A stretch of DNA of 64,000 nt, taken from assembly GCA_027625915.1 (NCBI GenBank), contig JANTQA010000047.1, positions 4,898,001 to 4,962,000 of the forward strand, given 5' to 3'. Below, in pieces: positions 11,881 to 23,739 of the stretch. The stretch is from Anaeramoeba flamelloides (Eukaryota > Metamonada > Anaeramoebidae). Positions within the stretch are counted from its first letter, which is position 1; every line of letters begins with the position of its first letter. The notes under the pieces are model-generated. The model was not told the DNA's origin, did no database searches, and worked only from the letters and a program-made list of their open reading frames with translations. The position numbers and the translations under genes were made by a program.

Positions 11881-13004
11881 AGAATTGTTTTTCTGATTTA
11901 AACCGAACCCCTTGTTAAAACAGAGATTTGTTACCTAAATCACCTTTCAAGATCTTGGGTTAAGATATAAAGTTATTCTTTCCAATACCTCAAAAAAACT
12001 TAGATATTCTAAAACTACTTTTATATTATATAAGAAGAACTTAAAAATATTATCACAAGATAAAATAAGACCTTTAATTATTTGTTTTTAATTATTTAAA
12101 AGTCAATTAGGAAAAAAATATTTAATTTTCAAGATCGCTAAATTGAAGATACTAACAAATTTTTTTTCTGGTTAACGAGTACAATCCAAAATTTGAAGAC
12201 TAATTTCCATAATGAGCCATCTGTTTCTGGATTTCTGAAATAATTGATTCAAGAGTTTAAGTAAAATGTTTAAAAGAAAATATTTTCATTGCTTCAAAAC
12301 TTTGTGGTATTTAATAATATTAACCTCTTTTTGACCAATAATTTCTGTTTTATAAAAAAACTCAAATTAATTTTAGTATTTCAGGCATTTTTTTAAATGA
12401 AATAAAAAAAAATATGAGTGTCTGGTGATTAACTATTTATCACAAAAAAGATCAATATTTGTTTGTGATAAAAAAAAATTCTTCAAATATTTGAATTTTT
12501 TACACCAACATGAGTTATTTAACCCTTTTTTAACACGAGAAAATACAACCTACAGAAAAATTCTTCACATTTTTTGATAAGATATTGGTTTTATTACTTG
12601 CTTAAGTAAAATAATACCTTTTTAATAGCTAAAAACACTATTTCGATACCAAATAAGGAAATCTCATTGATCTTTGTTTGAAAAACCACAAAGAGGTCTG
12701 AGTGTTTATTGGAATTACATGTTTGTAGTAAAATAATGGAATTTTTTATAATCTTTTCTGGTAAAGGAAAATCGGTATTGCAAAATTTGAAAATAAAGAA
12801 TTTATTAAAAGAAAAACAATTGTGCTTGTTCAAAAAAATGATTTCTTGTTGGTATCACAAATACTTAATTTTTCTGATTTACAAATAATTCTAAAAGAAT
12901 CAGCGAAACATTTTTTGACTTTTTAAACAAAAAAAAAAAAAAATTGTTTTTCTTCCTTTTTTTTTCTGTTTTTTCTTCAACAAAGAACAAAACCAACTAG
13001 TTAT
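11881..13004. other. Intergenic before the Spg1 gene
   Basis: A/T-rich with no supported gene. The 100 bases before the GTPase start codon are dominated by A and T tracts ending in 'ttcttcaacaaagaac', which fits a 5' untranslated leader. Nothing else can be named. Confidence 0.4.
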
Positions 13005-13574
13005 ATGTCAACAACAAAATCTAAGTCTCGATCAAAACACAAATCAAAATCAAAATCTAAATCTAAATCAAAATCTAAATCAAAATCTAGCTCAAGCTCA
13101 ACAAAAAAAAGAAAAAAATCTAAAAAAAATGCAGTACTTTTAAAAGTAGGTATGATCGGTGATGCACAAATTGGAAAAACATCGCTAATGGTCAAGTATG
13201 TAGAAAACAATTTTGATGAAGATTATATTCAAACTCTTGGTAGGCTTTGTTTCTTTTTTTCTTCTTTCTTCTTTTGTGTTTTTATTTATTCACAAATAAA
13301 ACAAACAACAAAAATGAAATTCTAAAATACAAAATATTTTTTGTTTTTTTTTTCTTTTGGAAAACGCTCTAATTATAAAAAACCACAATTTAATCTTCTA
13401 TTACTTTAGGTGTGAATTTTATGGAAAAATCAATTTCAATTAAACAAACAGAAATTACTTTTAGTATTTGGGATCTTGGTAATTTGATTCTTTTTCTTTT
13501 TTTTACTTTTTTCTTTTTTTTTAAAATTTTCCCATTCTTCTTGAAAACCAAAATTCCAAACCAAATAAATTATC

Positions 13575-13605
<31 letters not shown>

Positions 13606-14057
13606 TTTTCTTAAATCCTCTTATTCTCCTTCTAATAAAATTCAAACCTTTTTACATATTTGTAGGTGGGCAAAAGGAATTTGTAAACATGCTACCCTTA
13701 GTTTGTAATGAAGCAGTTGTAATTTTATTTATGTTTGATCTTTCCAGAAAAAGCACTCTTGTTTCGGTCAAGTCGTGGTACAGACAGGTAAGGGGGCTTA
13801 ACAAAAGTGCAATTCCATTCCTTGTCGGAACAAAATACGATATTTTTGCAGGCTTTTCTCCAGACGAACAAGAGGAGATCACAAAAACTTCAAGACGGTA
13901 TGCAAAGGCAATGAAGGCTCCTTTAATTTTCTGTTCAGCTAAGGTTCCAATTAATGTTAGGAAATTGTTTAAAATTATCTTAAGTCGAGTTTTCGATTTA
14001 AGAAGTAAAATCCCAAAAATTACTCAAGTTGGAGATCCAATTATGGAAGGGTTTTAA
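13005..14057 (+). CDS. SPG1: Spg1/Tem1-type septation GTPase
   Basis: Ras-superfamily GTPase of the Spg1/Tem1 group, which in yeasts sits at the spindle pole and switches on the septation initiation/mitotic exit network; that role is inherited from the family. Exons 13005-13239, 13410-13478 and 13666-14057 join in frame (both introns phase 1) to 231 residues. All G motifs are present: GDAQIGKTS (G1), [10 protein letters not shown] (switch I), WDLGGQ (G3), GTKYD (G4), CSAK (G5). [19 protein letters not shown] and [17 protein letters not shown] are Spg1 signatures. The odd part is an N-terminal extension of about 45 residues made of Ser-Lys repeats and a Ser run before the core at about residue 43. 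There is no C-terminal CAAX cysteine, as usual in this group. The start is the first ATG and the Ser-Lys run follows directly. Confidence 0.93.
13014..13095 (+). repeat. Coding hexanucleotide run for the Ser-Lys tail
   Basis: A TCAAAA/TCTAAA hexamer is repeated about ten times inside the first exon of the GTPase gene and encodes the (SK)n extension. Synonymous differences between units keep it from being a perfect microsatellite. Confidence 0.75.
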
Positions 14058-15609
14058 ATTTTGACTACAATTTACTTAATTTTTTTTTCATTTTATTTAA
14101 AACTTGCAATTAATGCTAATTACATTAATTTGTGATTTTAAAAAATTATTTCATTTTCATAATTTAACATTCTCATCCCCAATTTAAAATAAAAAAAAAA
14201 TACAATTTAAAGAATTTTTTTAATGATTACTGAAGCGTCGAGTCATTACTATGAAAAATTATTTTTTTTAATAGAAATAAAATTGTTTAGCAATTTTTAT
14301 CAATGCCTAATACCAATTAAAAACAAACAAAAACCGGATTTTCATGTAAGACGAACGATAGATTTAATCTCTAAAAATCAACATTGAAAAATGTGGAAAT
14401 TTTTGGAAAAAAGAGCCAAAGAGCGAAACTCGATTTCCAATTTAAATCGTTGTTATTTGTAATTTTGAAAACAACTTAATTAGTTTTGAAGTGCCTATCT
14501 TTGGGGCTTTTTGAGATCTCGAAAGATTTGTTTTTTTCATTTTTTTCATTTTTGAAAATGAGTTATTTTTATATCCAAGAATAGTACAAAATCTCTCATT
14601 TGATAAATCTAGAGGCTTAAGAAAATGACCACTAATTAGATTAAATTGAATTCAATTGATTTTGTGTTTGAAGAAAATAATTTGTATCAAACCTGAAGAA
14701 ATGGAAACATCTGGGAATCCAAAATAAGAAGTATTGAATTTTTTATTCAAAAATTTTGGTTTTTTGGAATAGAAGATTTCTTTTAAACTTTATTCTTAAG
14801 GTTCTTTGTCAAAGATGATACAATGAAATTTTTTTTTTTGTTTTTTGAATTTTTGTTAAAAGAATTCTTTTAAATTTTTTTTTTGAATTGAATTTTTTAA
14901 AAGTGAAGATCATGTAAAACTTTCTTTTTATTATTGTATTTTTTCTAAATCAAAAGAAGTTCAATTTCAATATTTATGTTTTATGGTCAATTCACTCCTT
15001 GGGTATGGAGTAGATCCACATTAAATCGCTAGACTTTTAATAAGGAAAAAATATTGAAAAATGAACTTAAACTTTTTCAATTAATTAAAAAAAAAATCAA
15101 AAAAAAAAAAAATAATAATACTAGAAAAACTTGATTGAGTCTTTTATTTAATAGGTTTCTTTTTAGTTACTTTATCAAAAATTATTATTATTATTATTAT
15201 TTTTTTTTGATAAAAAAATTATCTTTGGTAAAAATGTTGTATTGTTAATCTATAGTGTTTATTCGAAGTGAATTTATCAAAAAGTGAAAAATTAGCAAAA
15301 AATTCTTTTTTTTTATGAAAAACAGTTTTTTTAAACAAATAAAATTATTCATTTTAAAAAATATTATTGAATCAGCCCGGAATTTTATTAACAATTATAT
15401 TGTATGTATTTTTTATTAAGATTTTTTAACAGTAATGGTGATTTTTAGATAATAAGTAGATAGTTTAGAGAATATTATAATATGATCTCAATATCACATT
15501 ATTATAATTTTATTGAATCATCTGTTTTCAATTAAAGTTGCTATTTTGTAATTTTTACAGGAATTAGAAAATATATTTCACAAAAAAAATATTATTTACT
15601 ACTTTAATT
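14058..15609. other. Intergenic downstream of Spg1
   Basis: A/T-rich. Bases about 14390-14530 are slightly less AT-biased but show no open reading frame or RNA motif I can support. Short (TTA)n and poly-A runs occur near 15090-15210. No gene seen. Confidence 0.4.
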
Positions 15610-15806
15610 ACAGTCAGTTCCACTTTTAAGGCACAAAATTTCAAGGAAATTTAAGACACAAAAAAAACTCAAATTAAGGCACAAAATTTTGAATTTTTTT
15701 TTTTACAATTTATTTTACTAGAATCTGAATCATGTGCTTTAATTTGAGATTTTTTTGTGCTTTAAATTTCGTAGCAGTTTGTGTCTTAAAAGTGAAACTG
15801 GCTGTA
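15610..15806. mobile_element. 195-bp palindromic MITE, copy 3
   Basis: Begins ACAGTCAGTTCCACTTTTAA and ends TTAAAAGTGAAACTGGCTGT. The two halves are mirrored through 'tttgagatttttttgtgc'. Flanking TA fits a TA target-site duplication. Confidence 0.75.
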
Positions 15807-16030
15807 CTATTAATATTTATCTTAATTGCTATAACGATTTGACCAAGAATAACACAATAAAAGATAATTTTATATAAAATATAAAACAATTCACATTTTT
15901 TTTTTTTTGAAAATACTTTTGTAGGTTTGAAACAAAGAATATATTTAAAAACAACTAAACAAATAAAAAATAATTTGAAAAATCAAATAATTTTCAATTC
16001 TCTTGATTAAAAGAACAACCCAAGAAAATC

Positions 16031-16061
<31 letters not shown>

Positions 16062-16616
16062 GGCAAATGGGAATTTAATTAATCCTTTGCAGACAATTAT
16101 AAAATATTATAATTGAAATATGTGATTTAAATATAGTATCCCAGTTTATAAAAATATGAAACAAAATTAAATTTGAAAATTATAAAATGAGAGTCTTAAA
16201 AAAGTTGTACAATTGATTTGATTGATGAAATATTTATATATATAATTCTTGTTAGATATTTCGAAAAAGTATAGTGATTTATAATAAAATATATATATTA
16301 TAGAATTTTATTCGTTTACTGAGAAGAAAATGATTTTAAACTGGAGTTTATTGTGAAAAAGAATCAGATAATGCATATTTTATCCTGATTTGTTGTATTT
16401 AAAATGAAAATTTTAAAAAGAATATTACAAAATTCAAGAATAAATTCCAATCTAAGATGCATTTTAATATTTTTAAATCCTATAAAATAAAGGTTTTTTA
16501 TTTAAAGAACTTAGTGAATATTTCAAATAAATTTGAAAAAAAAAAAAAAAAAAAAAGAAAATAATAAAATTGAGTTGGTTATATCATGAAATTTTAAACT
16601 TGGTTGAGAGATGGTA
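15807..16616. other. Intergenic between MITE copies 3 and 4
   Basis: A/T-rich without a supported gene. It contains a T run of about 32 at 16031-16062 and an A run near 16535-16555. Confidence 0.5.
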
Positions 16617-16808
16617 CGGTTAGTTCTACTATTAAACATAAATAGTCGACCGAAAATAAGGTCAAAAAATCTCAAAAAAAGGCACAAAATTTAGAATTTT
16701 TTTTTATTCAAATTATTTTACTAGAATTTGATTTTTGTGCCTTAAGTTGAGCTTTCTTTCTGTGTATTAAATTTCTTTTAAATTCTGTGTATTAACAGTA
16801 GAACTGTT
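16617..16808. mobile_element. 195-bp palindromic MITE, copy 4 (diverged)
   Basis: Same layout as copies 1-3: left end GGTTAGTTCTACTATTAA, internal 'ggcacaaaattt' and 'ttgtgccttaa', right end TTAACAGTAGAACTGTTT. It is more diverged, suggesting an older insertion. Confidence 0.6.
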
Positions 16809-17914
16809 TTTAAAACACATTTAACATCAAAATAAAATGTATATTATGATTTCTATATACCCTTTTTTAAATGAAGGAAATAGTCTTTTTTAGACGTTTT
16901 TTTTTTTTTTTTGAATTCACAAATTATTTATGAATTTGAAGATATATCTCTTTATTTTAGTTTCTTAAACTCGTTTAGTTGTGTTTTCTAACAAAAAAAA
17001 CAATGGAAATTGAAATTTTACATTATTTTTTTCAAATTTGTATAATTTAATTAAAAAAAATATTTAGAGCTAAAAAATACTTTTAAAAAGATTTAAGTTA
17101 GTTATTATGAGATCCAATATTTTTAGATTATGCGACGTGTTATTTATGTACCCTTTTTGTTAAGGTATACAAATTTTATAATTGGTTACCTTCTAGTGAA
17201 AATTATATTTTCTTTATTAGTTGTTCGATTATTATAATGGTAATCTATAAATAAACTATGAAAACTTGACTTTAAAAAAAAAAAAAAATAATAATAAATA
17301 AATAGTGATAAATTTAATAACAAATCAAAAAACATAAGAGATAATTTATCATTAAATTTTAGAAAAAAAATCTTGGGTTAATTAAATAAGAATTAAAACA
17401 TACTTTTATATAATATTTTGCTACTATTTTGTGATTTAATTGTATTATTATTCAACAATAAGAAACTCCTAATTAATTCAGAAATATAATTTCAATTTTT
17501 TTAATAAAATCAGTATTCGGGATTAAAAAATTCTATGAATTTCAATAATTAATAAAAATATTAAAAAGTATTATTTTTATATTTTTCGCCAGATGAATTT
17601 TCTTTTTGTTTGGTAGAAAAAGTAAATAAAGAAAAAAATCAAATATTTACTTATTAATACTGATATACTGAAATAAAATAGTATAAATAATTTACCAAGA
17701 AAAAAATCAAAATAAATGCAAAAATATCAAGTTTTGAAACAAACCTTTGGAAAAATAAAATAAACTAAATTTCAGAATAAATGGTCCATGTTACATTTGA
17801 AATTTGAATTTCTTTTGTATGGTTTGGAAGTTTTTCCGCTCACAATGAAAAGTATGCAAATAAATCATTGTTTCTCCTTTTTATTTTTTCGATGGTGTTT
17901 TGTTTAACTAGAAA
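16809..17914. other. Intergenic before the 17.9-kb exon
   Basis: A/T tracts with no supported gene. At 17845 an ATG followed by AAAA and GTATGC could be a tiny first exon of the next feature, but its phase does not match the longer reading frame there. Confidence 0.35.
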
Positions 17915-18037
17915 ATGATAATGAAAAATTGGAAAGAAGTAACAGATGAATTAATGAAAGAATTTGTTTCAAATATGAAAAAGAGATTAGATTTAGTCAT
18001 TCAATTGGAAGGGGAATCGATAAATGGGTTTTACTAA
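17915..18037 (+). CDS. Short helical protein or isolated coding exon
   Basis: A 40-codon open frame (opening MIMKNWKEVTDELMKEF, ending SINGFY) sits in DNA that is otherwise nearly all A/T, with visibly higher GC. It predicts one amphipathic helix. A T-rich acceptor (TTTAACTAG) lies just upstream and another (TTTTATTTTTAG, ending 18135) downstream. Using a weak GTTTTAC donor inside the last codons would join it to 18136-18157 and change the last few residues. It may be a complete small gene starting at ATG 17915 or 17921, or one exon of a larger one. I do not recognise the family. Confidence 0.4.
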   Translation: MIMKNWKEVTDELMKEFVSNMKKRLDLVIQLEGESINGFY

Positions 18038-18157
18038 TTTTTTAATTTTCTCTTTTTCTATGTAATGTTTATTTCAAAATAAATTCACCAATTTTTTTTA
18101 ACGGTTTATTTTATTTTTTTTTCTTTTATTTTTAGACGAAAAATAAATATCTCTTGA

Positions 18158-18856
18158 GTATAGAACTGAATATTAAAATCGAAATTTTTATATTATAATA
18201 GATAACTTCAATTATTAAAACTATTTTTCTTTACAATTTGATTTTTAATGGGCCAATGATTTTGAAATAGAGTTTAGAAATAATAAAAACTTAAATGAAT
18301 ATACCCAAGTGAAAATCCATGATCAATTATCAAATTATTAAATCACCCAAACATGTTGTGGTTATGGTTTTGGGATTTTCATAATTAAAGATAGTATTGT
18401 TTTTTGTTTTTTTTTGTTTTTGATTTTTTACTAATTACTTTGTATTAAAACTTGGTATTTTTTTTTTTTTACTTTTTTCAAATAATTTTTTTTTCTTTTG
18501 TTTTTTAAACATAAAAAAATAATCTGGTATCTCTTTTCCTTGAAAAATCCTAGAATTTATGATTTTACCTTTAAATTTTCTTTCATAAAATTCAGAAAAA
18601 AGTCATCTAGAATGTAATATACACTTCTTCAATAATAATAATAATAAATTTAAAAATTCAATTATTCTAAAATAAAAATAATAATTTATTGATATTAATA
18701 TATAATTTCTAGATTAATTATTAAATAGAAGCAATTATAATATAAAATAAACAGTATATATATATATATATATTAGAATTTGTATTCAAATTTCCTTTTC
18801 TTTTTTCTCCTGGGGCCGAATCCGGTGGTTGTTAAAATATGAGAAATTAATTAAAA

Positions 18857-18890
<34 letters not shown>

Positions 18891-19314
18891 TGATAAGAAA
18901 ATCAATGCATTTCTATTATTAATACACTTCGTTTCGTATATTATATTAAAAGGAATTCCCTTTACGTTCCATAAAAAATGTACACCTGCTTCTGTATCGA
19001 CTTGAAATATTCAAGATCTTTGTAGTAACAAAATTGTTTTATTCTATTTGAGGAATATCTTTGTAATGTATCGATTTGTGGTATATAAAAATAAATTTTT
19101 TGTGTATTGGAATTTTGATGACTTTTTCATTTCATACCTTGAAATTTGAATACATTTAAATTCTTAAATTACAAAATAATTATTGATCTTTAATTCATAT
19201 TTTCACATTCTGGAGTTATCTATTCCCTGGTTTTCATATTTGTTATAGGTTTTAGAGAATTATAAATTAATATGTTTTTGTATCATACCAAAATACCTAA
19301 ACATTTTAAAATGA
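18158..19314. other. Intergenic before the bZIP gene's 3' end
   Basis: A/T-rich with (AT)n runs at about 18754-18773 and 18858-18889. Short patches of higher GC (TGGGGCCGAATCCGGTGG near 18810-18830, and about 18950-19025) have no open frame or RNA fold I can support. Confidence 0.4.
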
Positions 19315-20337
19315 TTAGAAAGTTGTGCCTATTTTTACATTTGGAGAAACAATTGAATTAAAATTAATTTCGTTTTCTTGAAGTGAATTATCAAGATCAA
19401 AAAGATCATCGATTCCATTCGAAAATGATTGTATTGGTGATGGTGGTTGTTCTAAGCCATTCAAAAACTCGTGGTTTGAATCAAAATCAAATTCTAATTC
19501 TGATTCTAATGGTGACCTTGTTGGTGGTTGTATAAAAAAGGATTCATTTTCCTGATTAATTTGTTGATCTTTTTCTTCAATTTTCTCATTTTCTTCAATT
19601 AGCAAGAAACTCTGGTTATCATTTAACATTTCTTCTTGTTGTTGTTGTTTTAATGCTGTGCCCAAGTGCTTTATCAATTCTTTTAAATGCTCGTTCTCTT
19701 CACGAATTAAGTCTACATTCTTATTTAATTGTGTGTTTTGGTTTTTTAGTTCTAAAGTTTGGCTTTCTAAATTTTGAACATATTCTTTTTTTCTTTGCCT
19801 ACACTTCCTTGCATTTACCCTATTCCTTTCCATTGTTAATAATTTTTTTTGTTTCTTGCTTAATTTCTTTCTTCTTCTTCTTCTTTTTCTGGTATTTCCT
19901 TGATTTTTGGTTTGTGTAATTTGTTTTTTGTTTGCTGTTTCATTGTTTATGATTTGTGCTGGGAATGGTATGTTGCTATTTTTCGCCATTTCTCTTTTCT
20001 TTTCATTTTCTTTCTTTTTTTCAATGTTCAGATTTAAAAAGTTATTTGGAATTGGTGCATTGTTTGCTGTTGTATTGGTTTGGAATTGGTTGCCTCTATA
20101 GGTGTTTGGCAAGGATGGAAAGATATTTGGTTTTGTTTCATTTTTGTCTTTTTCAATTGTTGTGTTTTTTAATGCATGTTCTTTTTGTTTTTCTTCTTGT
20201 TTTTGTTCTTGTGGTTTCCCATCGATAATTAATTTTGGTTTGCTGTGAAAATTGTTGTAAGGTTTATTCAAAAGTTCAGAAGCAATCGAAAAATCAGTAA
20301 AAAATGAATTATTGAAATTCTCAGAATCAATAGACAT
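19315..20337 (-). CDS. bZIP transcription factor
   Basis: Nuclear DNA-binding protein, 340 residues, one exon. A highly basic stretch (about residues 149-166) leads into the bZIP basic region NRVNARKCRQRKK (172-184), which carries the family's invariant N and R at canonical spacing. A leucine zipper follows with heptad residues L190, L197, L204, I211, L218 and L225, so dimer formation is expected. The flanks are disordered: an N/Q/K-rich N-terminus and an acidic, E/Q/D-rich C-terminus that could act as an activation region (inference). The start is the first in-frame ATG, 10 bases after an in-frame-free A/T leader. The exact bZIP subfamily cannot be told. No intron is seen. Confidence 0.9.
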   Translation of the reverse strand: MSIDSENFNNSFFTDFSIASELLNKPYNNFHSKPKLIIDGKPQEQKQEEKQKEHALKNTTIEKDKNETKPNIFPSLPNTYRGNQFQTNTTANNAPIPNNFLNLNIEKKKENEKKREMAKNSNIPFPAQIINNETANKKQITQTKNQGNTRKRRRRRKKLSKKQKKLLTMERNRVNARKCRQRKKEYVQNLESQTLELKNQNTQLNKNVDLIREENEHLKELIKHLGTALKQQQQEEMLNDNQSFLLIEENEKIEEKDQQINQENESFFIQPPTRSPLESELEFDFDSNHEFLNGLEQPPSPIQSFSNGIDDLFDLDNSLQENEINFNSIVSPNVKIGTTF

Positions 20338-21339
20338 TAGTATATTTAAATTACAATTTGTAGTTCGTGATTAAAGAGTTTAAATTATTTAAAATATTTC
20401 TTGTTTGGTTTAAAATAATAGAAGTTAAAAAATAATAAATCAAGATTAAGAATTATTTTTTTTTTAGTACTTCTTAATTTATTCAATTCAAATTAACGTA
20501 AATTTAGTCCAAGAAATTCAAAAAGAATTCTGATAATGTCTTCATGTTTCCCAAGATAAAGTTATTGATCAAAATACTTTTTATAGAGAATAATTCTAAG
20601 ATTTCTTTTTAATTTTACTCTTATTTTTTCCGTTTTCAAAAAAAATGAATAATTGTAGAGACTTTCTTCAATGTTTTCTAATTCTTATTTCCTCTTAGAT
20701 TCAATCACTTTTATTTTGAACTGAAATTTCCGAACTGTGAATCATCAGATCATTTTTTTTTTTTTTTTTGTTCTTGTTATTTTATCCAAATACTTCCCAA
20801 TACAATTGAAAAGTGTTTTTTGTGGATTTTAAACACCAGAAACCAATTCACAAAAGTATTTGACTTTCCAAATATTTATATTTATTTCAAAAACACAATG
20901 ATATCATTTAAAAATAATATTTTTAAAAAAAATCCATCTTACTCATTTTTTAACCATTGAAAGCTCAAAAATAATTTTTAGATTTGGCCAAAAACAAAGA
21001 ATAATTTTGTTCGGTTCTTCCTTTTCAGAAAAAGATCAAAGAATTATATCTCCTGATAAATATTTCAGTTTTTTTGTTATTGAACAATAATTTTTTGATA
21101 AAAACAGTAATAAATGAAAACCAATTGGAACTTTTCTGTTCAACTTATTTAACCATGAAACAACTTTAAGAATTATGTATTAGAGAGTTTTTAGAGTCTT
21201 AGTTTTAACATTAAAAGATCCAAAATGATCTATCTTTTACATTCTATGAAAGTTTATAATTGAAGAGTGTATGTACATGTGTCAACGTTTGTGAACCTTA
21301 GTTTAAGAGAAATTAAAACATTAAAATAATTACTTTAAC
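20338..21339. other. Intergenic upstream of the bZIP gene
   Basis: No gene supported. A T run of about 21 lies at 20753-20772. The rest is ordinary A/T-rich DNA that should include the bZIP promoter on the minus strand; no specific site is recognisable. Confidence 0.4.
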
Positions 21340-21900
21340 TAAGTGCATTAATATTTTAATAAATATTGGAGTGCCAATATGTCCTGGTATAAGTTTTTTT
21401 AATACCAACTTTAAAAATGGAATTCAAAAGAATATGAAAAGATTGAGCTTGAAATAATAAAAAAAATCAGTTGTTTCGGGGATCTTTTTTTTTAATATTA
21501 GATTCAATTGCTTATCTTTACTATTCGATTCTATTTTTAATTCTATTTCGAAAAAAAATTTTAAATTTAAAATATTTTAAGAAACCAATTTCTTTTATCT
21601 TCTAAATAACTTCCCAAAATGAATTTTACTTCCAATTATGATCATATTTTTTTTATTCGGATTTGGTTGGGGAAAATTAGTTTTTTGTCAATTCTTCAGA
21701 AATATAGAAATATTGAGCATGTATTGATTTGATATTACAATTATTTATTATCGAATAATTGGAAAAACTCAAAATAATTCTGAACTCTTTTTTTCAATTT
21801 TTTCTCAAATTAATCAATTTCTTTGGATTAGATATTTTGTCGCTGTTTTTTCATTTCAGAATTTGATTTTTTTTTCCTTGGATTTTTGAACCAGTCTTCT
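21340..21900. repeat. Diverged dispersed repeat, partner of 57.59-58.13 kb
   Basis: Colinear blocks are shared with 57590-58130 in the same orientation: 'ttttaataaatat' followed by 'tcct.gtata', 'atgaaaagatt.agct', 'aactcaaaataattctgaa' and 'ctttggatt.ga'. No coding sequence is evident, so this is probably an old non-coding mobile element. Confidence 0.5.
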
Positions 21901-22360
21901 TTGTTTTGCCTTATTTTCATAAAATTAAAAATAAGAAAAAAAAAAATACTAAAAAGCTTTGAAAATTTTATAAACCAAAAATCTAAAAAATAAATATTTA
22001 ATTGATTTAAAATTTTATATTTATATCATGATTAAATTGATACTTGTGAATTTTTTATGATGTAATCTTTTCTATAACTTTTAAATTTGGACCCCTCCTC
22101 TTAAATTATTAATTAAAATCATAAATATAGAATTTAATTCAAACAAAATTAGAATTTTTTTTTTTTTATAAATCTTCTTTGGGTAGTTCAGGAAACCAAA
22201 TTCAGAGAATTTTCAGAAATGATTAAATAGGTGTGTTTTAATTGTATTTCATAATATTTTGAAAAAAAGAAAAAGAAAAAAATCTTAAAACCTTAATTGT
22301 AGAAAACTACTTACTGTTAATTTTAATAAAATAAAAATAAATGCAATATTACATGGATAT

Positions 22361-22888
22361 AAACTAGATTCCAAAAATTTGGACACAGTTTAAACAGTGG
22401 AAAGAACATCGTTACTGTACTTTAAATTCAAATTGGAAAGAATTTTGATTTTACAAACAATTCCATTTTTTGTCTTTTTTTATTTTGTTTTCATTTCCTT
22501 TTTTCAAGTTCCGTAACCTGTTTCGTTAGATCTGGAAATTTTTTTCGATGGTTGATAGAAGGTTATTTTTGAGTTTGTTAAATTGGAAAATAAAATAAAA
22601 TTGGTAGATGGTATCTTTTCATTTGATCGATCAACAATTGTTGGTGAAATTTCAACAAATTTACCAATACATTTTTTGTTCCGCTCGTTTCATTATTTTG
22701 GATACACCTGTTTTTATTTTTGAGTTTTATATTTTTTTCTTTTATTTGGTTAAAATGATTACTTATTAAAACATTAATACTGGGTAACTTAAATGTTGTT
22801 TTATTTTAGGTTTGGAAAAATACAATAAATTAGGTTTTTTTTGCCTATTTTTGATTTTGGGTGTGTCCAAATTTTTGGAACGGGGTTT
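22361..22888. mobile_element. Tc1/mariner-type element, 528 bp
   Basis: The terminal inverted repeats are diverged but clear: left 'GATTCCAAAAATTTGGACAC', right its near-complement 'TGTCCAAATTTTTGGAAC', flanked by TA/AT. The core around 22625-22710, read on the minus strand, matches 63660-63770 in the element at the window's right end, so the two are one family. There is no intact transposase. The same terminal motif appears at 45.8-46.9 kb, where a transposase fragment supports the Tc1/mariner assignment. Confidence 0.65.
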
Positions 22889-23739
22889 ATATATATATAT
22901 ATATAAATAAATAAACTTTTTAAACAATAAATAAAAGTTGTATTTTTTCCATTCTATTTATAATTTTATCTAGATTATTTATAGCTTAAAACAATTTTTG
23001 ATCACATTGAAGAAAAAAATAAACACCAGTCCCAACTCATAAAAACGATAGTATAAAAGTCAGAACAAAATTTTCTAATTTTATGTTAATTTTATATTTA
23101 TCACAAAAAAAAATGATTAGGAATAATAAATTTATTCTAAATAACAATTTCGAATATTTAAACAGTTATTTTTTATTTTGTACTATTTATTGAGATTTTT
23201 AAAAACAATTAGAATCACTTTTTTTAAGAAATATCATTATTGATATGAAAATCATCATTTATTTATAATTAAAAAAAAAAAAAAAACAATACTTTCCAAA
23301 AAAATATTTGTAGGTACTGTCAGTAGAATTAGGATTTGGAAAAATCAAATATTATTTACAAATTTTTGAATAATTAGTTTGTTTTTTTTCTCAATCTATG
23401 GAGCAATATCAAATATACTAAGCGATGTGGATCTAAAAAAATAGCGTCATTTTTTATATTTTTTTTTCATATTTTTGCTTTAGAAAAATAACATTTTTAT
23501 TTATTTTAGTCTTTATGTTAATATTATTATGTCATTAGTATTGTGGTAGTAATTTATACCTAGATTATATAAAATCAATTATTAACTTTAAATAATGATT
23601 TCATTGAAAAGGTTAATCACTCTATTTCATTCAGTATTTTAATGATCTATAAATATTTATTTTTAATTTTTCATGTCAAATCCAAAATGATATGAAAATT
23701 TGAATAAAAAATTTCAATTTTTTTGGTAAATATCATCTT
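22889..23739. other. Intergenic
   Basis: A/T-rich; begins with a short (TA)n run and has no supported gene or element. Confidence 0.5.

Noticed and set aside
18754-18889. Tandem (AT)n arrays as a possible CRISPR or centromere-like array
   Set aside because: Simple dinucleotide microsatellites with one short unique spacer; nothing resembling CRISPR units.
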